Shown here: positions 1 to 9,490 of the stretch, in pieces
Layout of the letters: each line of letters opens with the position of its first letter
How positions within the stretch are numbered: position 1 is the first letter of the stretch
NCBI GenBank assembly: GCA_049999805.1
Contig: JBNGIO010006207.1
Coordinates: 1 to 27,563, forward strand
Source of the DNA: Folioceros fuciformis
Taxonomy: Eukaryota; Anthocerotophyta; Anthocerotopsida; Anthocerotales
DNA: 27,563 bases
Direction: 5' to 3'
The notes under the pieces: generated by a model
Seen by the model: the letters and a program-made list of their open reading frames with translations, nothing else
Databases searched by the model: none
What the model was told of the DNA's origin: nothing
Made by a program: the position numbers and the translations under genes

Positions 1-401
1 TTCAGTCATGGCATTTTGATGGGTACTCATTCTTTGTTGTGGCGTAACTGCACTGGACCCTAGGTATTGTTATTCACAATAGGAAGCCTGATTTCCTGAT
101 CATACTTGTGAGGACATGGCAACCACTTGACGTGCTTAGAGGGAGGTTGAGCTAATTATTCTTGTCTTCCATTCTTCGGCAGTTTTGGCTCCGGAAATTG
201 GTCCTGGAAAGCCAGAGACTCATATAATCTTGTGAACGCTGTTTCTCGCAGCACAACTCAGGTGAGAACTTCTTCAAAAGTTTGACTGCGGCCTTGCAAC
301 ATTTAGTTTGCTGCTTTAGTCCAGCTCGCTGCTGATTCGTGAGGAAGACAGTAGCAATCAGCAGTCCCATAAGAAGCTTGATCATCTTTCATTCCGCAGG
401 C
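1..401. other. Unassigned flank left of the copia fragment
   Basis: I recognise no gene here. The minus strand is open for 77 codons (152-385), but the translation has no copia, RT or other family motif and a biased composition, so I do not call it coding. Copia integrase homology stops near 402-437, where a short direct repeat (GCCTATTCTTCAGG, twice, about 16 bp apart) marks the breakpoint. The expected downstream parts of the element (reverse transcriptase, RNase H, second LTR) are not present here, so the element is truncated or interrupted again at this side. Confidence 0.4.
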
Positions 402-1270
402 TTATCCGCCTATTCTTCAGGAAGCCTATTCTTCAGGTATGTAGCAAAGGCTATGGCCTTAGCCCAATACCTGACATTCAGGCTTGCATGTCGAAGCATA
501 TGACCCTAGCCATGCGCTGAAGAGTTTGGTTGAGTCTTTCAGCAACTCCATTTTGCTGTAGAGTGTAAGCCACAAAGAATTGACGAGTGATACCCTTATC
601 TTTGCAGAAATCATCGAAGAGGTGGTTCACAAATTCCCCTCCATTGTCCGAGCGTAGGCAACGGAGCTTGCGAGAAGTTTGTGTCTCCACCATGGCAAGC
701 CAGGTCTTGAATGTCACAAAGGTCTGGCTCTTCAACTCCAAGGGATAGGTGAAGCACATCCTAGAGAAATCGTCAGTGAACGTAAGAAAATATCTTGCAC
801 TGCCATAGGAGGAGGAACTCATAGGACCACATATATCAGAATGAACCAGTTTGAGGATAAGGTTGCTTTCATCTTTCTGATGATGTGGGAACTTGTCCTG
901 TCTCTTGTTCGCGAGGACGCTGGTCTCACAAAATGGTGGACCAGGAAAACGGCCGATCTTTTCAAGATAGATGTCAGAATTTGCCACTTGCTGAAGTCGG
1001 GCATTGCTTGGATGTCCAAGTCGCAGATGCCACTTATAAGCCTCCTTTCACTTCCAGTAATCCTGTTGGGTGTTTGAGTTGCACAAGCAGACTCGTAAAC
1101 ACCAGAAAAACTGTTAGCTGCATGTGCATCAAGCTTGTATACGTCCTGAACTGGATATCCTATGCATGCAATGCCTGGACTGCCAACTCGAGTAAGTGTA
1201 CAGCATGCATGGTCAAATGTTAAAGTGAAGAGCCTCGTCTTCATCAACAAGCTAACTAAGATCAGGTTTT
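402..1270 (-). pseudogene. Copia pol fragment: GAG-pre-integrase and integrase core
   Basis: The minus strand encodes the region downstream of protease. A pre-integrase motif WHLRLGHPSNARL lies near 1000-1050. It is followed by an integrase core in the open frame 478-987, with HSD (residue 51 of that 169-residue frame), RSDNGGEF (Asp114) and NGVAER (Glu150). The D-x62-D-x35-E spacing is that of a retroviral-type integrase, so the catalytic triad is intact. The gene is nevertheless broken. The upstream part (1270 to about 1075) is in another frame, an in-frame TGA sits just before the pre-integrase motif, and the C-terminal part (motif NVRYWAKA) is in a third frame below 490. Homology ends near 402. 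Confidence 0.8.
1266..1270. repeat. Left target-site duplication of the nested insert
   Basis: GTTTT here matches GTTTT at 3532-3536 on the other side of the 2.26 kb insert; with one more T on each side the match is 6 bp. Removing the insert and one copy puts protease and pre-integrase halves of the host copia element in one reading frame, which supports a genuine duplication. Confidence 0.7.
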
Positions 1271-1298
1271 TAACCATGGTAGTGTGGGGTTAAAATAT

Positions 1299-1314
1299 GG
1301 TACCCAGGGGTACC
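1299..1314. repeat. Interrupted palindrome GGTACCC-AG-GGGTACC
   Basis: Perfect 7-bp inverted arms separated by two bases, 28 bp inside the left end of the nested insert. It could be a protein-binding site of the element or chance; no function is evident. Confidence 0.5.
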
Positions 1315-1601
1315 GCGAGGTCCACACAAGCCCTCTATGTCGTTGTAGCTCTGGGATTCGATCCCAAGGGAATGATTTGTGTTAAACTACACAGGTTAGC
1401 TTCTAAGGTCAGCCAACACCTAAAACTCGACTAACCCACACACACGCGTCCAGTGCTCGGGCCTTACCAAGCCCCCTTACTTCTTCCTCCAGGCGGCCCC
1501 CCTACCACTCGGTCGCTCCAGGGACTACCTCCCCCCAGACTACTCTTGGTTGCCCACTGGGCTACCCTCCGTTCCCCAGTGGACTACTATCGTTGTCTTT
1601 C

Positions 1602-1672
1602 GACTACCGGTAGCCGCTTCGGCTACCTCCGTGGTCTGTCAACTACCGGTAGCCGCTTCGGCTACCTCCGTG
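1602..1672. repeat. Two tandem 39-bp units, each with a perfect 8-bp hairpin
   Basis: Each unit contains GGTAGCCG-CTT-CGGCTACC, a perfect 8-bp stem with a 3-base loop, at 1609-1627 and 1648-1666. The period is 39 bp (13 codons), so the plus strand is open across it, but the open frame has no other coding signs. The preceding sequence repeats GGCTACC-like and GGACTAC-like motifs more loosely. Confidence 0.75.
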
Positions 1673-2372
1673 ATGGGTCCCACCCCAAACCCTAACTAAT
1701 TATTTCCGGTGCAGGCGCCGCCACGGGTTTCCAGCCACGGGTTTCTACCTTAGACCTTCCAGACTCACAGAGCTGGGTTATTCCATGCTCCCCCACACAT
1801 GCAAGGCTGATCCTTGGGGAACAAAGCCTTGCGGATCAGCCACTCCTCCCCACTCACTCATGCAACACTCCACACACATACAAAACACACATAAGGGCTC
1901 TGGCTCACAATTATTCTTGCAGGCCTGCCCCCAAGGGCTTAAATCTTCAACAATGCCCACCAATCTCCAACAAATCCTTCACAACTCCCCACAATCCCTC
2001 ACAATCTCTCATGGGTCTCCATAGGCTTCCATAGCCGCTCACAAACACCTCAAAATCTCGCAGCAACTCTCCAGATTTCGCATCCACTCTTCAGCATTCT
2101 GCATCCATTCTCCTGCAATCTTCTCAGCCGTTTTCTCCAGCTCTTGAACAATGTCTCCAGCGATCTTACAGCAACATCAGTAGCCTTCCTCAGTCCTCCA
2201 CAAACATCCAGGGATTCCTAAGAAATTCCCCAGCAATCTCGTCCAAACCTCAGCAAACAATCACCCAGCAATTTCTCAACGATTTCTCAACTAATCTCCT
2301 CCAACAATCTTCCACGGTTCTCTTCAATCTTCCAGCTCTCTCTCCTCACCAGATTTAGCACGCAGCTGATGG

Positions 2373-2810
2373 TTCAGGGAATAAGGGAAGGAGGAAATCT
2401 CCCTCCACTCCAGCAGCGGTGGATTCGTCCCCTTCTTCTCAGCTACAGACAAAAATCAGTCCTCACTCTCTTCTTCTCAACTCACTCCAGCTCCTCAGCC
2501 TCCTTCTCCTCCTCTTCTTACTCACTCTTCTCATGCATTCTCCAACACTTCTTCTTCTCCACACACTCTCTTCTCTCACACACTCCTTCTCCTTCTCAAC
2601 TCACACTCTTTTCAACTCCAGATTAAAAATGCAGTCAACCAACTCAGGGAATAAGGGAAGGAGAAGCTCTCCCTCCACTCCAGCAACGGTGGATTCGTCC
2701 CCCTCACTTTCCACTGCAAACACAACTGGCCGTTCAGGGAATAAGGGAAGAAGGTGCTCCTTCCTCTCCAGCAACGGTGGATTTGTCCCCCTCACTTTCA
2801 ACTGTGGAGC
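2373..2810. repeat. Three dispersed copies of a 75-bp-class repeat inside the insert
   Basis: Copies begin at about 2373, 2644 and 2733. Each starts TTCAGGGAATAAGGGAAG or a close variant and continues to a block around CCAGCARCGGTGGATTYGTC. The first and second are separated by CT-rich DNA; the second and third are nearly adjacent. The pattern indicates internal duplication within the non-coding insert. Confidence 0.8.
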
Positions 2811-3426
2811 AAAAAATCCTCAACTACCCCTAGGAGCGTCTCGCACTCACTGCCTCACCTAGACCTCTCTAGTCTCGCCATGGACAGCGCAGGGGATCTC
2901 AACCGGGAGGAGTCTCAAACTTTTGCTAATCAGCGAGGCACCAATAGGCCCCTTTTATACAGAGTTTCCAAGAGCGGGAGCCACAGCCCGTCATAAAGTC
3001 TAGCTCTAAAATAGTCAACTTTTAAAAAAAGTGCTCTTAATGGCAGGCTGCACCAGGTCAGAATATCATCTTACCAAATCTTATCTAAATACTATTTTCA
3101 GATGCAACCACTCTTGGCTTACCTCAACGCCACTCTCTCTCCTCCTATTTATTCTTCTGGCCTACCTTCCCCTGCCATACAAAATCTTCAGGTCGTCGAA
3201 CTTCAGCTACCTGTTGTCGCCGAGTCACAGCATCCCTATTTTCCAACCTAAGTCCACCACTACCTTCTCCCAGGCCCCTTTCTTATTTTTAAGAGGGGGG
3301 GGGTGCATATATAGACCTCCTGGTACCCACCCCTCTCCGCCAAAGGCCAAGGACAACCAACCACCCCCAGACACTTGGTCTGGCCACCGATTCGTCCAAA
3401 GTACCATGGCCCAAGGAGACTTTAGG

Positions 3427-3434
3427 TATAAATA
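3427..3434 (+). promoter_or_regulatory. TATA-like box near the right end of the insert
   Basis: TATAAATA lies about 100 bp before the right end of the insert, followed by a pyrimidine-rich, A/C-rich stretch suitable for a transcription start. A second TATATA motif lies at about 3306-3313 after a run of nine G. This is the main reason to read the insert as a plus-strand LTR. Only the motif is seen; promoter activity is inferred. Confidence 0.4.
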
Positions 3435-3531
3435 CCTCGGTTTTATTCTCAACCCAAGCCGCTTTCTCCTTCACTTCACACAAAAAACCAAAATCCACCA
3501 AATCTGTCACTCAAAAAGGGGTTCGCGAATA

Positions 3532-3536
3532 GTTTT
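3532..3536. repeat. Right target-site duplication of the nested insert
   Basis: GTTTT, matching 1266-1270. See the left copy for the reading-frame argument. Confidence 0.7.
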
Positions 3537-3537
3537 T

Positions 3538-4718
3538 CCCTCTACAGGTAGGCACATGCAACACATCCGGAAGGACAACTTGAGACTGATCACTAAGAGT
3601 GAGGGGAACTGAACCTTTCCCAGTAACTCTAAGTCCTGAGTCATCTCCAAGTAACACAAAAGTGTCAGTAGGTACTTGGGAATATGTGCTAAAGAAAGCT
3701 CGTGTGTGGCAGATGTGGACTGAAGCGCAGGAGTCCAGATACCACCCAAGGTGATCAACAGAGTTTCGTGTAAGACATACAGCCATGATACCCGGTGAGG
3801 ACGACACTGGCATTCTATTTCCAGATGATGATGATGCGACATAAGCAGAGGGTGAGCGACCTTTTTGTGAGATGCCAGAAGCTTTCTTCCGGCATTCGTT
3901 TTCCCAGTGCCCTGGGATACCACACCAGTTGCAATTACCTTTTTGTTTGATACTGGCTCTTGGTTGTGGAGGTCGGTTTTGAGTTCTGTCCGACCGTGGT
4001 TGGAAGGGTCGTCCTCTGCCCCGTCCTCTACCAATGTACATGATTCTGGTTGGCTTGGAAGGTCCTGCACCGTGGCGAGTGGTGTTGTCTTGGATGAAGG
4101 CAGAGAGTACCTCGGTAAGTACTCCATCGGCTGCTGTTGCAGCGGTGCCTCCTTGCTTGAGAGCTTTCTGAGCATCTCTAATCCTGGGATTTTGGGAGGT
4201 TATGAAATCGTGATAGTTAGAAGGCAAGGTGTTTAGAAATACCGCCGTTGCCTTTACTTCATCGATTTTCCAGCCTGCGCTGGACAACTTTGCTCTTGCA
4301 GATCTGAAGGCAGAGATGTGACTTTGTACAGTGTCACTCTCTTTCATCCGCAAGGAGAACAGGTTGCGAACAACAACGACCATTGTTCCCAAGTCCTCCG
4401 CTTGATATAAGTTGGAGAGTTGTGCCCACGCTTGGGCAGCAGTTTTGGTTCCATCCACTTGGTGGAACATGGATCTCTCCAACCCGGCCAAGATAAGTTT
4501 CCTAGCCTTTTTGTCCAGTTTGTTCCAGTCGTCTACATCCTTTTGGTTTGAGCCGGCAGAGTTAAGGACGACCTTGGCCACCATTCCATTGATGACTCCC
4601 ATCAAGTCTGCCTCGTCAAGAATGGAGACCAATTGACTACCCATGTGTCATAGTCGGAACCATTAAATCTATCCCGGTCTTTTATGTCCACGTTGTAATT
4701 GTGGACTACGGTTCCCAT
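3538..4718 (-). pseudogene. Copia Gag and protease of element 1
   Basis: The main open frame starts at an ATG at 4644 and runs to the insert. It has a UBN2-type Gag domain (motifs AWAQLSNLY and FLNTLPSNYHDF), an Arg/Gly-rich stretch (GRGRGRGR), and a CCHC zinc knuckle C238-x2-C241-x4-H246-x4-C251. An aspartic protease active-site motif follows, DSCAS at residues 304-308, where copia proteins usually have DSGAS. The natural Gag start is probably the ATG at 4716-4718: its frame carries the typical FNGSDYDTW N-terminal motif and joins the main frame only through a single-base frameshift near 4640. The 3' side is cut by the nested insert. The frameshift and the Gly-to-Cys change both suggest decay. 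Confidence 0.85.
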
Positions 4719-4721
4719 CTT

Positions 4722-5354
4722 GATATCTTTGAGGGGACTCGGCAAAACTCTTCAAGCTCTTATTGACGTCGGCGTGAACGGTTGCCTCTGCGCCTTCGAC
4801 CTGAGTGTGCAGGTGTTGGCTGAATGAATTGACCTAAGAGCGACATTAAGGTCATTATCCTGGATTCTATTGATGATAGTCTAGGATGATGAGACCTTCG
4901 AACATGGTTATTCAATTAATTTTGGCTATCCCAAAGATTGTCAAGACGTCTCGCAAGAATATGGACAGATTCTTGGAGAGGGTTAGTGTGTAGGAAATCA
5001 CCCTGCAGTGATATGGATTGTCCTTGATTTATTGGAGATGTAGATGATTCTAATTGCTGGGTGTGATCACTGCAGGAACACCAAGTATTGTTAGTGCAAT
5101 TGCTCTTGTTTCTGGCCATCATGGAACATATTCCAGATGGTGTTGGAGACCCGACGTGAGGGCAACATTGAGGAGAATGGTTGCCTCCCAAGCTGTCTTC
5201 GGACTCTAAGTTCTAGGAACTGCCAACCACATGAGGTTGTCTATGGCTTCTACCAAGAGGCGTTCGATTAATTCCTCTCTTGTCCACTCTTCACCAAGAT
5301 AGTGATAGAGTTTTAGTCTTGCCATCAGTGTCAAAGATCATGGTTGCCCCTGGG
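4722..5354 (-). other. Leader between primer-binding site and Gag of element 1
   Basis: This stretch separates the primer-binding site from Gag on the minus strand. It contains an open frame at 4916-5191 (91 residues, Asn/Ser/Gln-rich, ending near motif HILARRLDNLW), and the reading continues past its stop with helix-like, polar sequence. It may be a degraded N-terminal extension of Gag or an untranslated leader. No known domain is visible. Confidence 0.35.
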
Positions 5355-5366
5355 GCTCTAATACCA
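5355..5366 (-). other. Primer-binding site of element 1
   Basis: On the minus strand this reads TGGTATTAGAGC, one base from TGGTATCAGAGC, the usual plant copia site pairing with the 3' end of initiator-Met tRNA. It directly follows a candidate LTR end (CA on the minus strand at 5368-5367), which fixes the orientation and the 5' boundary of the element. Confidence 0.8.
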
Positions 5367-5853
5367 TGAAAAATTTGTGATGATAACATTGACGATTGGC
5401 AAAAGCAAAAGTAACTGCGGAGTCTTGTTCTGGTGTTCAAGTAGGTCTGATGAAGGGATGCAAGTGAAACGATGTGCCTGTTGGTTCTTTGAGTGACAAA
5501 ACTGTTTAAAAATTGAAACGTGTTTAAAAATTGAAACGTGCCCTAATCTTAAGTGCGTTCATCCCGTCATCGTCGTGGTGGCGATGGACAATGGGGGAAT
5601 GTGGAACTTTCGTTCAGCGCAGCTTCCGCAAGCGTATTTGGGGCAGGAGCCCTATATCCGGGTGTATGATCCTGCAAAACCTTTGAGAACTGAGAAGGCC
5701 ACTCCAGCAAATGTGCTGCTATGTGGCAAAGCAGCACGTCCTTGACGAGTCCATGTGTCTTTGCTTCAGTTCAACAAGATACTTGTGCGCTTTGTCCACG
5801 ACTCTTCTTGTGAAGCGATGGTTGTAAGCATATATATATTTAGTTCCTTTCAC
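5367..5853 (-). repeat. Candidate 5' LTR of element 1
   Basis: The inner edge (5367) is set by the adjacent primer-binding site. The outer edge is uncertain: TTTCA at 5849-5853 is a weak inverted match to the TGAAA at 5367, giving about 487 bp. Inside are a tandem duplication of TGTTTAAAAATTGAAACG (5503-5520 and 5521-5538) and an ATATATATAT stretch near 5832. The partner LTR is outside the window or deleted, so no comparison is possible. Confidence 0.4.
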
Positions 5854-6149
5854 AGCCCGTAAGATGCTGAGAAGCTGAGTAAGAAGCTGAGAAGGGAGTG
5901 CTTATGTTGGAGTTCTGGGTCATACGATTGGCCCTGTGTATTAAAGACCTCGGCTGTTCACAACACCCAAGTGCTCTCGCACTAAACGAAAGTGGTGTTG
6001 AGAGTATTGTACAACAGTAGGGGAGATTGGTGGATGTCTCATTCTTCTGCCCGTCTACTGAAGCCGGTTTGATGGGTTGGAAGGCGCCAAGCCCCAAGCC
6101 AACACCTACATCGGTAAGTGACCCCTGTATTGGCTTGTCGTATGTTCAA
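5854..6149. other. Sequence between the two copia elements
   Basis: No gene recognised. It includes a short repeat of GCTGAGAAGCTGAGTAAGAAGCT type (about 5870-5895). This DNA was continuous with 10850 onward before element 2 inserted at GCTAC. Confidence 0.4.
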
Positions 6150-6154
6150 GCTAC
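6150..6154. repeat. Left target-site duplication of element 2
   Basis: GCTAC immediately before the TG of the left LTR; the same five bases follow the right LTR at 10845-10849. Confidence 0.9.
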
Positions 6155-6379
6155 TGTTAGAAAATAGTTAATCCCAGGTTCAATGCTCAGACCAATACCA
6201 CACAGATCAATTCCCAATCTTATTGATACAGATAGTCTGTGCCTACATATATAGGCTTAGACATAGCCTGATATCTCATGAGTGATGGAATCTATCTCGA
6301 TCCTATTATTCACTTATATAGATCAAGGATACTGTGTACAAACATGGATGTGTTGCACAAATCTTATGGATTTCTAACA
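6155..6379 (-). repeat. Left LTR (3' LTR) of element 2
   Basis: 225 bp, TG...CA, nearly identical to 10625-10844. Relative to the right LTR it has 3 extra bases near 6222 and 2 near 6305. It contains a CATATATAGG TATA-like motif. Being next to the end of RNase H, it is the 3' LTR of a minus-strand element. Confidence 0.95.
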
Positions 6380-6388
6380 CTCCTACTC
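6380..6388 (-). other. Candidate polypurine tract of element 2
   Basis: The minus strand reads GAGTAGGAG directly before the 3' LTR, where the plus-strand primer of an LTR element is expected. It is short and interrupted by one T. Confidence 0.5.
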
Positions 6389-6407
6389 AACACATCAATA
6401 GAAAGAC

Positions 6408-7262
6408 TCACTCCCTTAGTCCTAGCATCTTGCTAAACCTTATGTGTTTCTCTAAAGTTAAACCTTTGGTTAGAATATCAGCGGGCATGTCCTATGTGGG
6501 ACAATAAGCTAATTCCACCTCTTTGGATTGGATTTTCTCCCTGACGAAGTGATGCTTCACTTCAATGTGTTTTGTCCTTGCATGAAAAACAGCATTCTTG
6601 GCTAAGTGAATGCAGCCCTAATTGTCATTAAAGATGGGTGTTGCGTCTTTCTACTTGAATCCCATTTCGTTGAACAATCTACGTAGCCATATTGCTTCCA
6701 TTGTCGCTGCTGACGTTGCCATATACTCTGCTTCTGTTGAGGATAGTGCCACAGTAGGCTGACGCCTACTACTCCATGAAATGGCTCCCCCAAAAAGCAT
6801 AAAGACATATCATGTGGTGGACTTGCGGGTATCAACATCTCTAGCCCAATCTGAATCACAAAATCCAACGACCTGGGCTTCCAGTTTTTGCTTCCTTTGG
6901 TAGGTTAGCTTCCAATGCTTTGTACCCTGCAAGTACCTGAGTATTCTCTTTACTGCTTGATAATGCTGTTGTTGAGGATTGACTAAAAACTGACTCACAA
7001 CTCCCACTGCTTCTGCAATGTCAGGCCTAGTGCTTGTTGCTAAATAAGTGAGACAGCCAACAGCACGCTGGTAGAGATTCTTATCAATCGGTTCCTTTGC
7101 ATTGTCTATTGTCGGGTCCGCTTCCTGCGATAACTTCTCATTAAGGATCATTGGTGTCTTTATTGGTTTACAATCTTGCATCCCAAATCGCTCCAATATA
7201 GTCTTGATATATGTTTGTTGACTTAAAGAGATTACCTTGTTGATCCTATCTCTTTCCACCTA
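6408..7262 (-). pseudogene. Copia RNase H domain and RT C-terminus, element 2
   Basis: Follows the RT frame after an in-frame TAG at 7260-7262. The open part 6813-7259 has the RT thumb and connection (motifs LTYLATSTRPDI and RILRYLQGTKHW) and the RNase H start CDSDWA. RNase H then continues through an in-frame TGA at 6810-6812 and TAGs at 6651-6653, 6618-6620 and 6492-6494 to a natural-looking stop at 6408-6410. The continuing frame keeps the copia motifs STEAEY, KHIEVKHHFVRE and ADILTKG. Four of the five internal stops are TAG where the family usually has Gln (CAG). Confidence 0.85.
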
Positions 7263-7805
7263 TATTCCCAAGAAATAATGGAGTTCGTCAAGATCTCGTA
7301 CATCAAAGCTTTCACTGAGGCTTCTCTTTGCTGAGTTCATAAGTTCCTTATCGTTGCTGGCGATGATTAAGTCATCCACATACACGGCAATGATGACGAT
7401 GGATCCTCCCACTCGCTTCACGTAAATGTTCCAATCAGCATTGGCTTTCTTGAAACCTCTGGTTTGGAAATGATCATCAATTTTACGATACCATGCTAGG
7501 GCAGATTGTTTAAGACCATAGATTGCTTTTAACAACTTACATACTTCACCCTTGCGTCCAGGTATCTCATATCCTTTAGGTTGCTCTATGTAGATTTCTT
7601 CCTCTAGGTCTCCATTCAGGAAATCAGTTTGAACATCCATATGATGTAACTCCATATTCAAAGCAACTGCAATAGCAAGAAGAGCTCGGATAGATGCTAT
7701 CTTGGCGACGGGAGAAAAAGTATCGATATAGTCCACACCTAGAACTTGTGTAAACCCTTTCCCTACCAGTCTTGCCTTGTAGCACTCTATGCTACCATCA
7801 ACCTT
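7263..7805 (-). pseudogene. Copia reverse transcriptase (RVT_2), element 2
   Basis: The minus strand from 7805 has KARLVGKGFTQ, then DTFSPVAK, DVQTDFLNGDLEEEIYIEQP, LLKAIYGLKQS and the catalytic YVDD box (VYVDDLI), all in one frame, so the palm domain is intact. The copia consensus is usually D-V-K-T-A-F-L-N-G; here Gln and Asp replace Lys and Ala. The fragment is separated from integrase by a TGA at 7806-7808 and from the RNase H side by the TAG at 7260-7262. Confidence 0.9.
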
Positions 7806-9490
7806 TCACTTAATCTTGAAAGTCCATTTGGACCCTATGGATTTCCTTCCAGGAGGTAAAGGAGTAATTTCCCACGTTTTGTTTTTGATGAGTGAGTGAT
7901 ACTCACTGTCCACAGCTTCTTTCCATTCCTTCACCTTCGGGCCTGCAAAGGCTTCCTGCAAGCTTCGTGGTTCGCCCGCATCCACAAAACATGCTTCCTC
8001 ATATGCGCATCCATTAATTGATTCTAGAAACTTGTGTGAGGGCTTTCGTGATCTAGTTGATCTACGTACCACTAGTTGCGTCTCTACGATGGTATGATCC
8101 CCATCTTCGCCTTCAACTGTGACAGGTCTCAAAACTTCATCTGCGTCTTCAACCGCAATGACATTAGGACTGTCTCTCTCTCCCCCCTCTATGTCGCAAG
8201 GTTGAGAAGGTGGGACAAGCATCGGACTAGGGCGCTCAAGGTTGCTCATAGCTGGAGAATCCACAATGTAGTCATCTGCACACCTGTAGGGATCTTGTGA
8301 GATAAATGTGGGAGGAACAGAGGAAGCTCCCACTCCTGTTTGAGGTGCAATAGCCTCATGAAATACGACGTCCCTATTGAAGATGATCTTTTTTGCGGTA
8401 AGATCATATAGCCGATAACCCTTAACCTCATCGGAATATCCAAGCATGATACACTTAATGCTGTTATGATCCCATTTGGTTCGGTTTTGCTTCGGAACAT
8501 GAGCATATACCACAGAACCAAAAATCCTAAAATGATTGACATCGCGTTTTACGCCAGACCATGCTTCTTCCGGAGTCTTGCTAGGTAAGGCTTTAGTGGG
8601 GACTCGATTTAATATATGAGTTGCTGTTAGAACAGCCTCACCCCAAAAACGCACCTCCAACCCACTTTGATGGAGCATGCATTTTGCCGCCTCCACCAAG
8701 CTCCTTAGCTTGCGCTTTGCCACACCATTCTGCTGAGGGGTGTGAGGAACTACACTCTCATTTTCTACTAACGCTTTCCACATTTTAAAGATGTTGAACA
8801 CATCGGATTTTTCCTTCAAGAGATATGTCCAACTCTGCCTTGTGAAGTCATCCACGAAGGCTAAAATACTACGTACGCCTCCCTGTGTAGGATTTTTCAT
8901 TGGACCACATACATCAGTGTGCACAAGCTCCAACGCCGCTGATGCACGACGTGCTCCAATCTTTGGGAATATGGATCTATGAAGCTTGCCCATTATGCAT
9001 CCTTCACATACTTGTGGTTTACCAATCTCCTTCAAATCCAAGCCTCTGACCATGTGTTGGTTCTTCATCAACTTAATGTTGTCAACCCCAGTGTGTCCTA
9101 AACGTTGATGCCATAAATCAATTGACCCTGCATTCTGAGGTGATCCTGACATGACTATGCAAGCTATTTGATCTCCTACAAAAGCACACAACTTGTAAAG
9201 ATTGCCATCTCGAACACCTCGAGCAATCACCTTAACATGTGGTGATTCTGGTTGCTCAAGTTGGATGCGACAACCTTTAGAATTGAACACAATCTCGTTA
9301 CCGGGGTCAGTAATTCTTGCTACTAACAAAAGATTTCATGCAAGACCAGGCACATGATGCACATTACGGATGATACTTTTGTGCGCTTTTCCAGGTAGGT
9401 GAACTTTCATGACACCTTTACCTTTGATCTCGTATAACATATTGTAGCCGAGTGCCACCTTGTGTCCTGCCGGCAATCATAGCTAGAGAT
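7806..9490 (-). pseudogene. Copia protease end, pre-integrase and defective integrase, element 2
   Basis: The long open frame 7806-9329 starts after a TGA that separates it from the protease tail (9330-9490, motif IRNVHHVPGLA). It contains the pre-integrase motif DLWHQRLGHTG, the zinc-like CEGCIMGKLH, and an integrase core with HTDVCGPM (first catalytic Asp). The family then expects a block with the second Asp (RSDNGGE). That block is missing: the sequence goes from WKALVENES straight to VVPHTPQQNG. The Glu motif reads NGVAKRK rather than NGVAERK. Two of three catalytic acids are lost. The C-terminal part (FRIFGSVVYAHVP, GYSDEVKGYRLYD) is typical and ends with the RT linker WKEAVDSEYHSL. Confidence 0.9.

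Larger units (their letters stand above)
1271..3531 (+). mobile_element. Nested 2.26 kb insert, probably a solo LTR
   Basis: This block interrupts element 1 between protease and pre-integrase and is flanked by the 5-bp repeat GTTTT. It has no convincing coding sequence. It carries a GGTACCC palindrome, two 39-bp hairpin units, three copies of a 75-bp-class repeat, long CT-rich stretches and, near its right end, TATA-like boxes at about 3306-3313 and 3427-3434. A long non-coding block with a TATA box near one end and a 5-bp target duplication fits a solo LTR in plus orientation. Its termini would be TA...TA instead of TG...CA, a known rare non-canonical LTR end. I see no second copy in the window, so identity and exact ends are inferred. 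Other possibilities are a non-autonomous LTR derivative or an unclassified element. Confidence 0.55.
402..5853 (-). mobile_element. Ty1/copia element 1: truncated, split by a nested insertion
   Basis: Read on the minus strand from high to low coordinate, the order is a candidate LTR (5853-5367), primer-binding site (5366-5355), leader, Gag with protease (4718-3538), a foreign 2.26 kb insert (3531-1271), GAG-pre-integrase and integrase (1270-402). This is the order GAG-PR-IN that defines Ty1/copia rather than gypsy. Reverse transcriptase, RNase H and the second LTR are missing on the left. Several frameshifts and stops mean it cannot be autonomous. The LTR boundary at 5853 is a guess; the Gag, PR and IN assignments are firm. 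Confidence 0.8.

Noticed and set aside
1340-1380. tRNA gene or SINE box B (GGGATTCGATCCCA)
   Set aside because: The motif resembles a box B, but there is no box A at the right distance and no cloverleaf or acceptor stem can be drawn.
1271-3531. Helitron or TIR transposon for the nested insert
   Set aside because: It lacks a 5' TC, a 3' CTRR with hairpin, an A/T host junction and terminal inverted repeats. A 5-bp duplication is the better fit to an LTR.
3031-3612. 193-codon plus-strand frame in the insert
   Set aside because: It reads through LTR-like promoter sequence and into the Gag region on the wrong strand, and has low-complexity composition with no motif.
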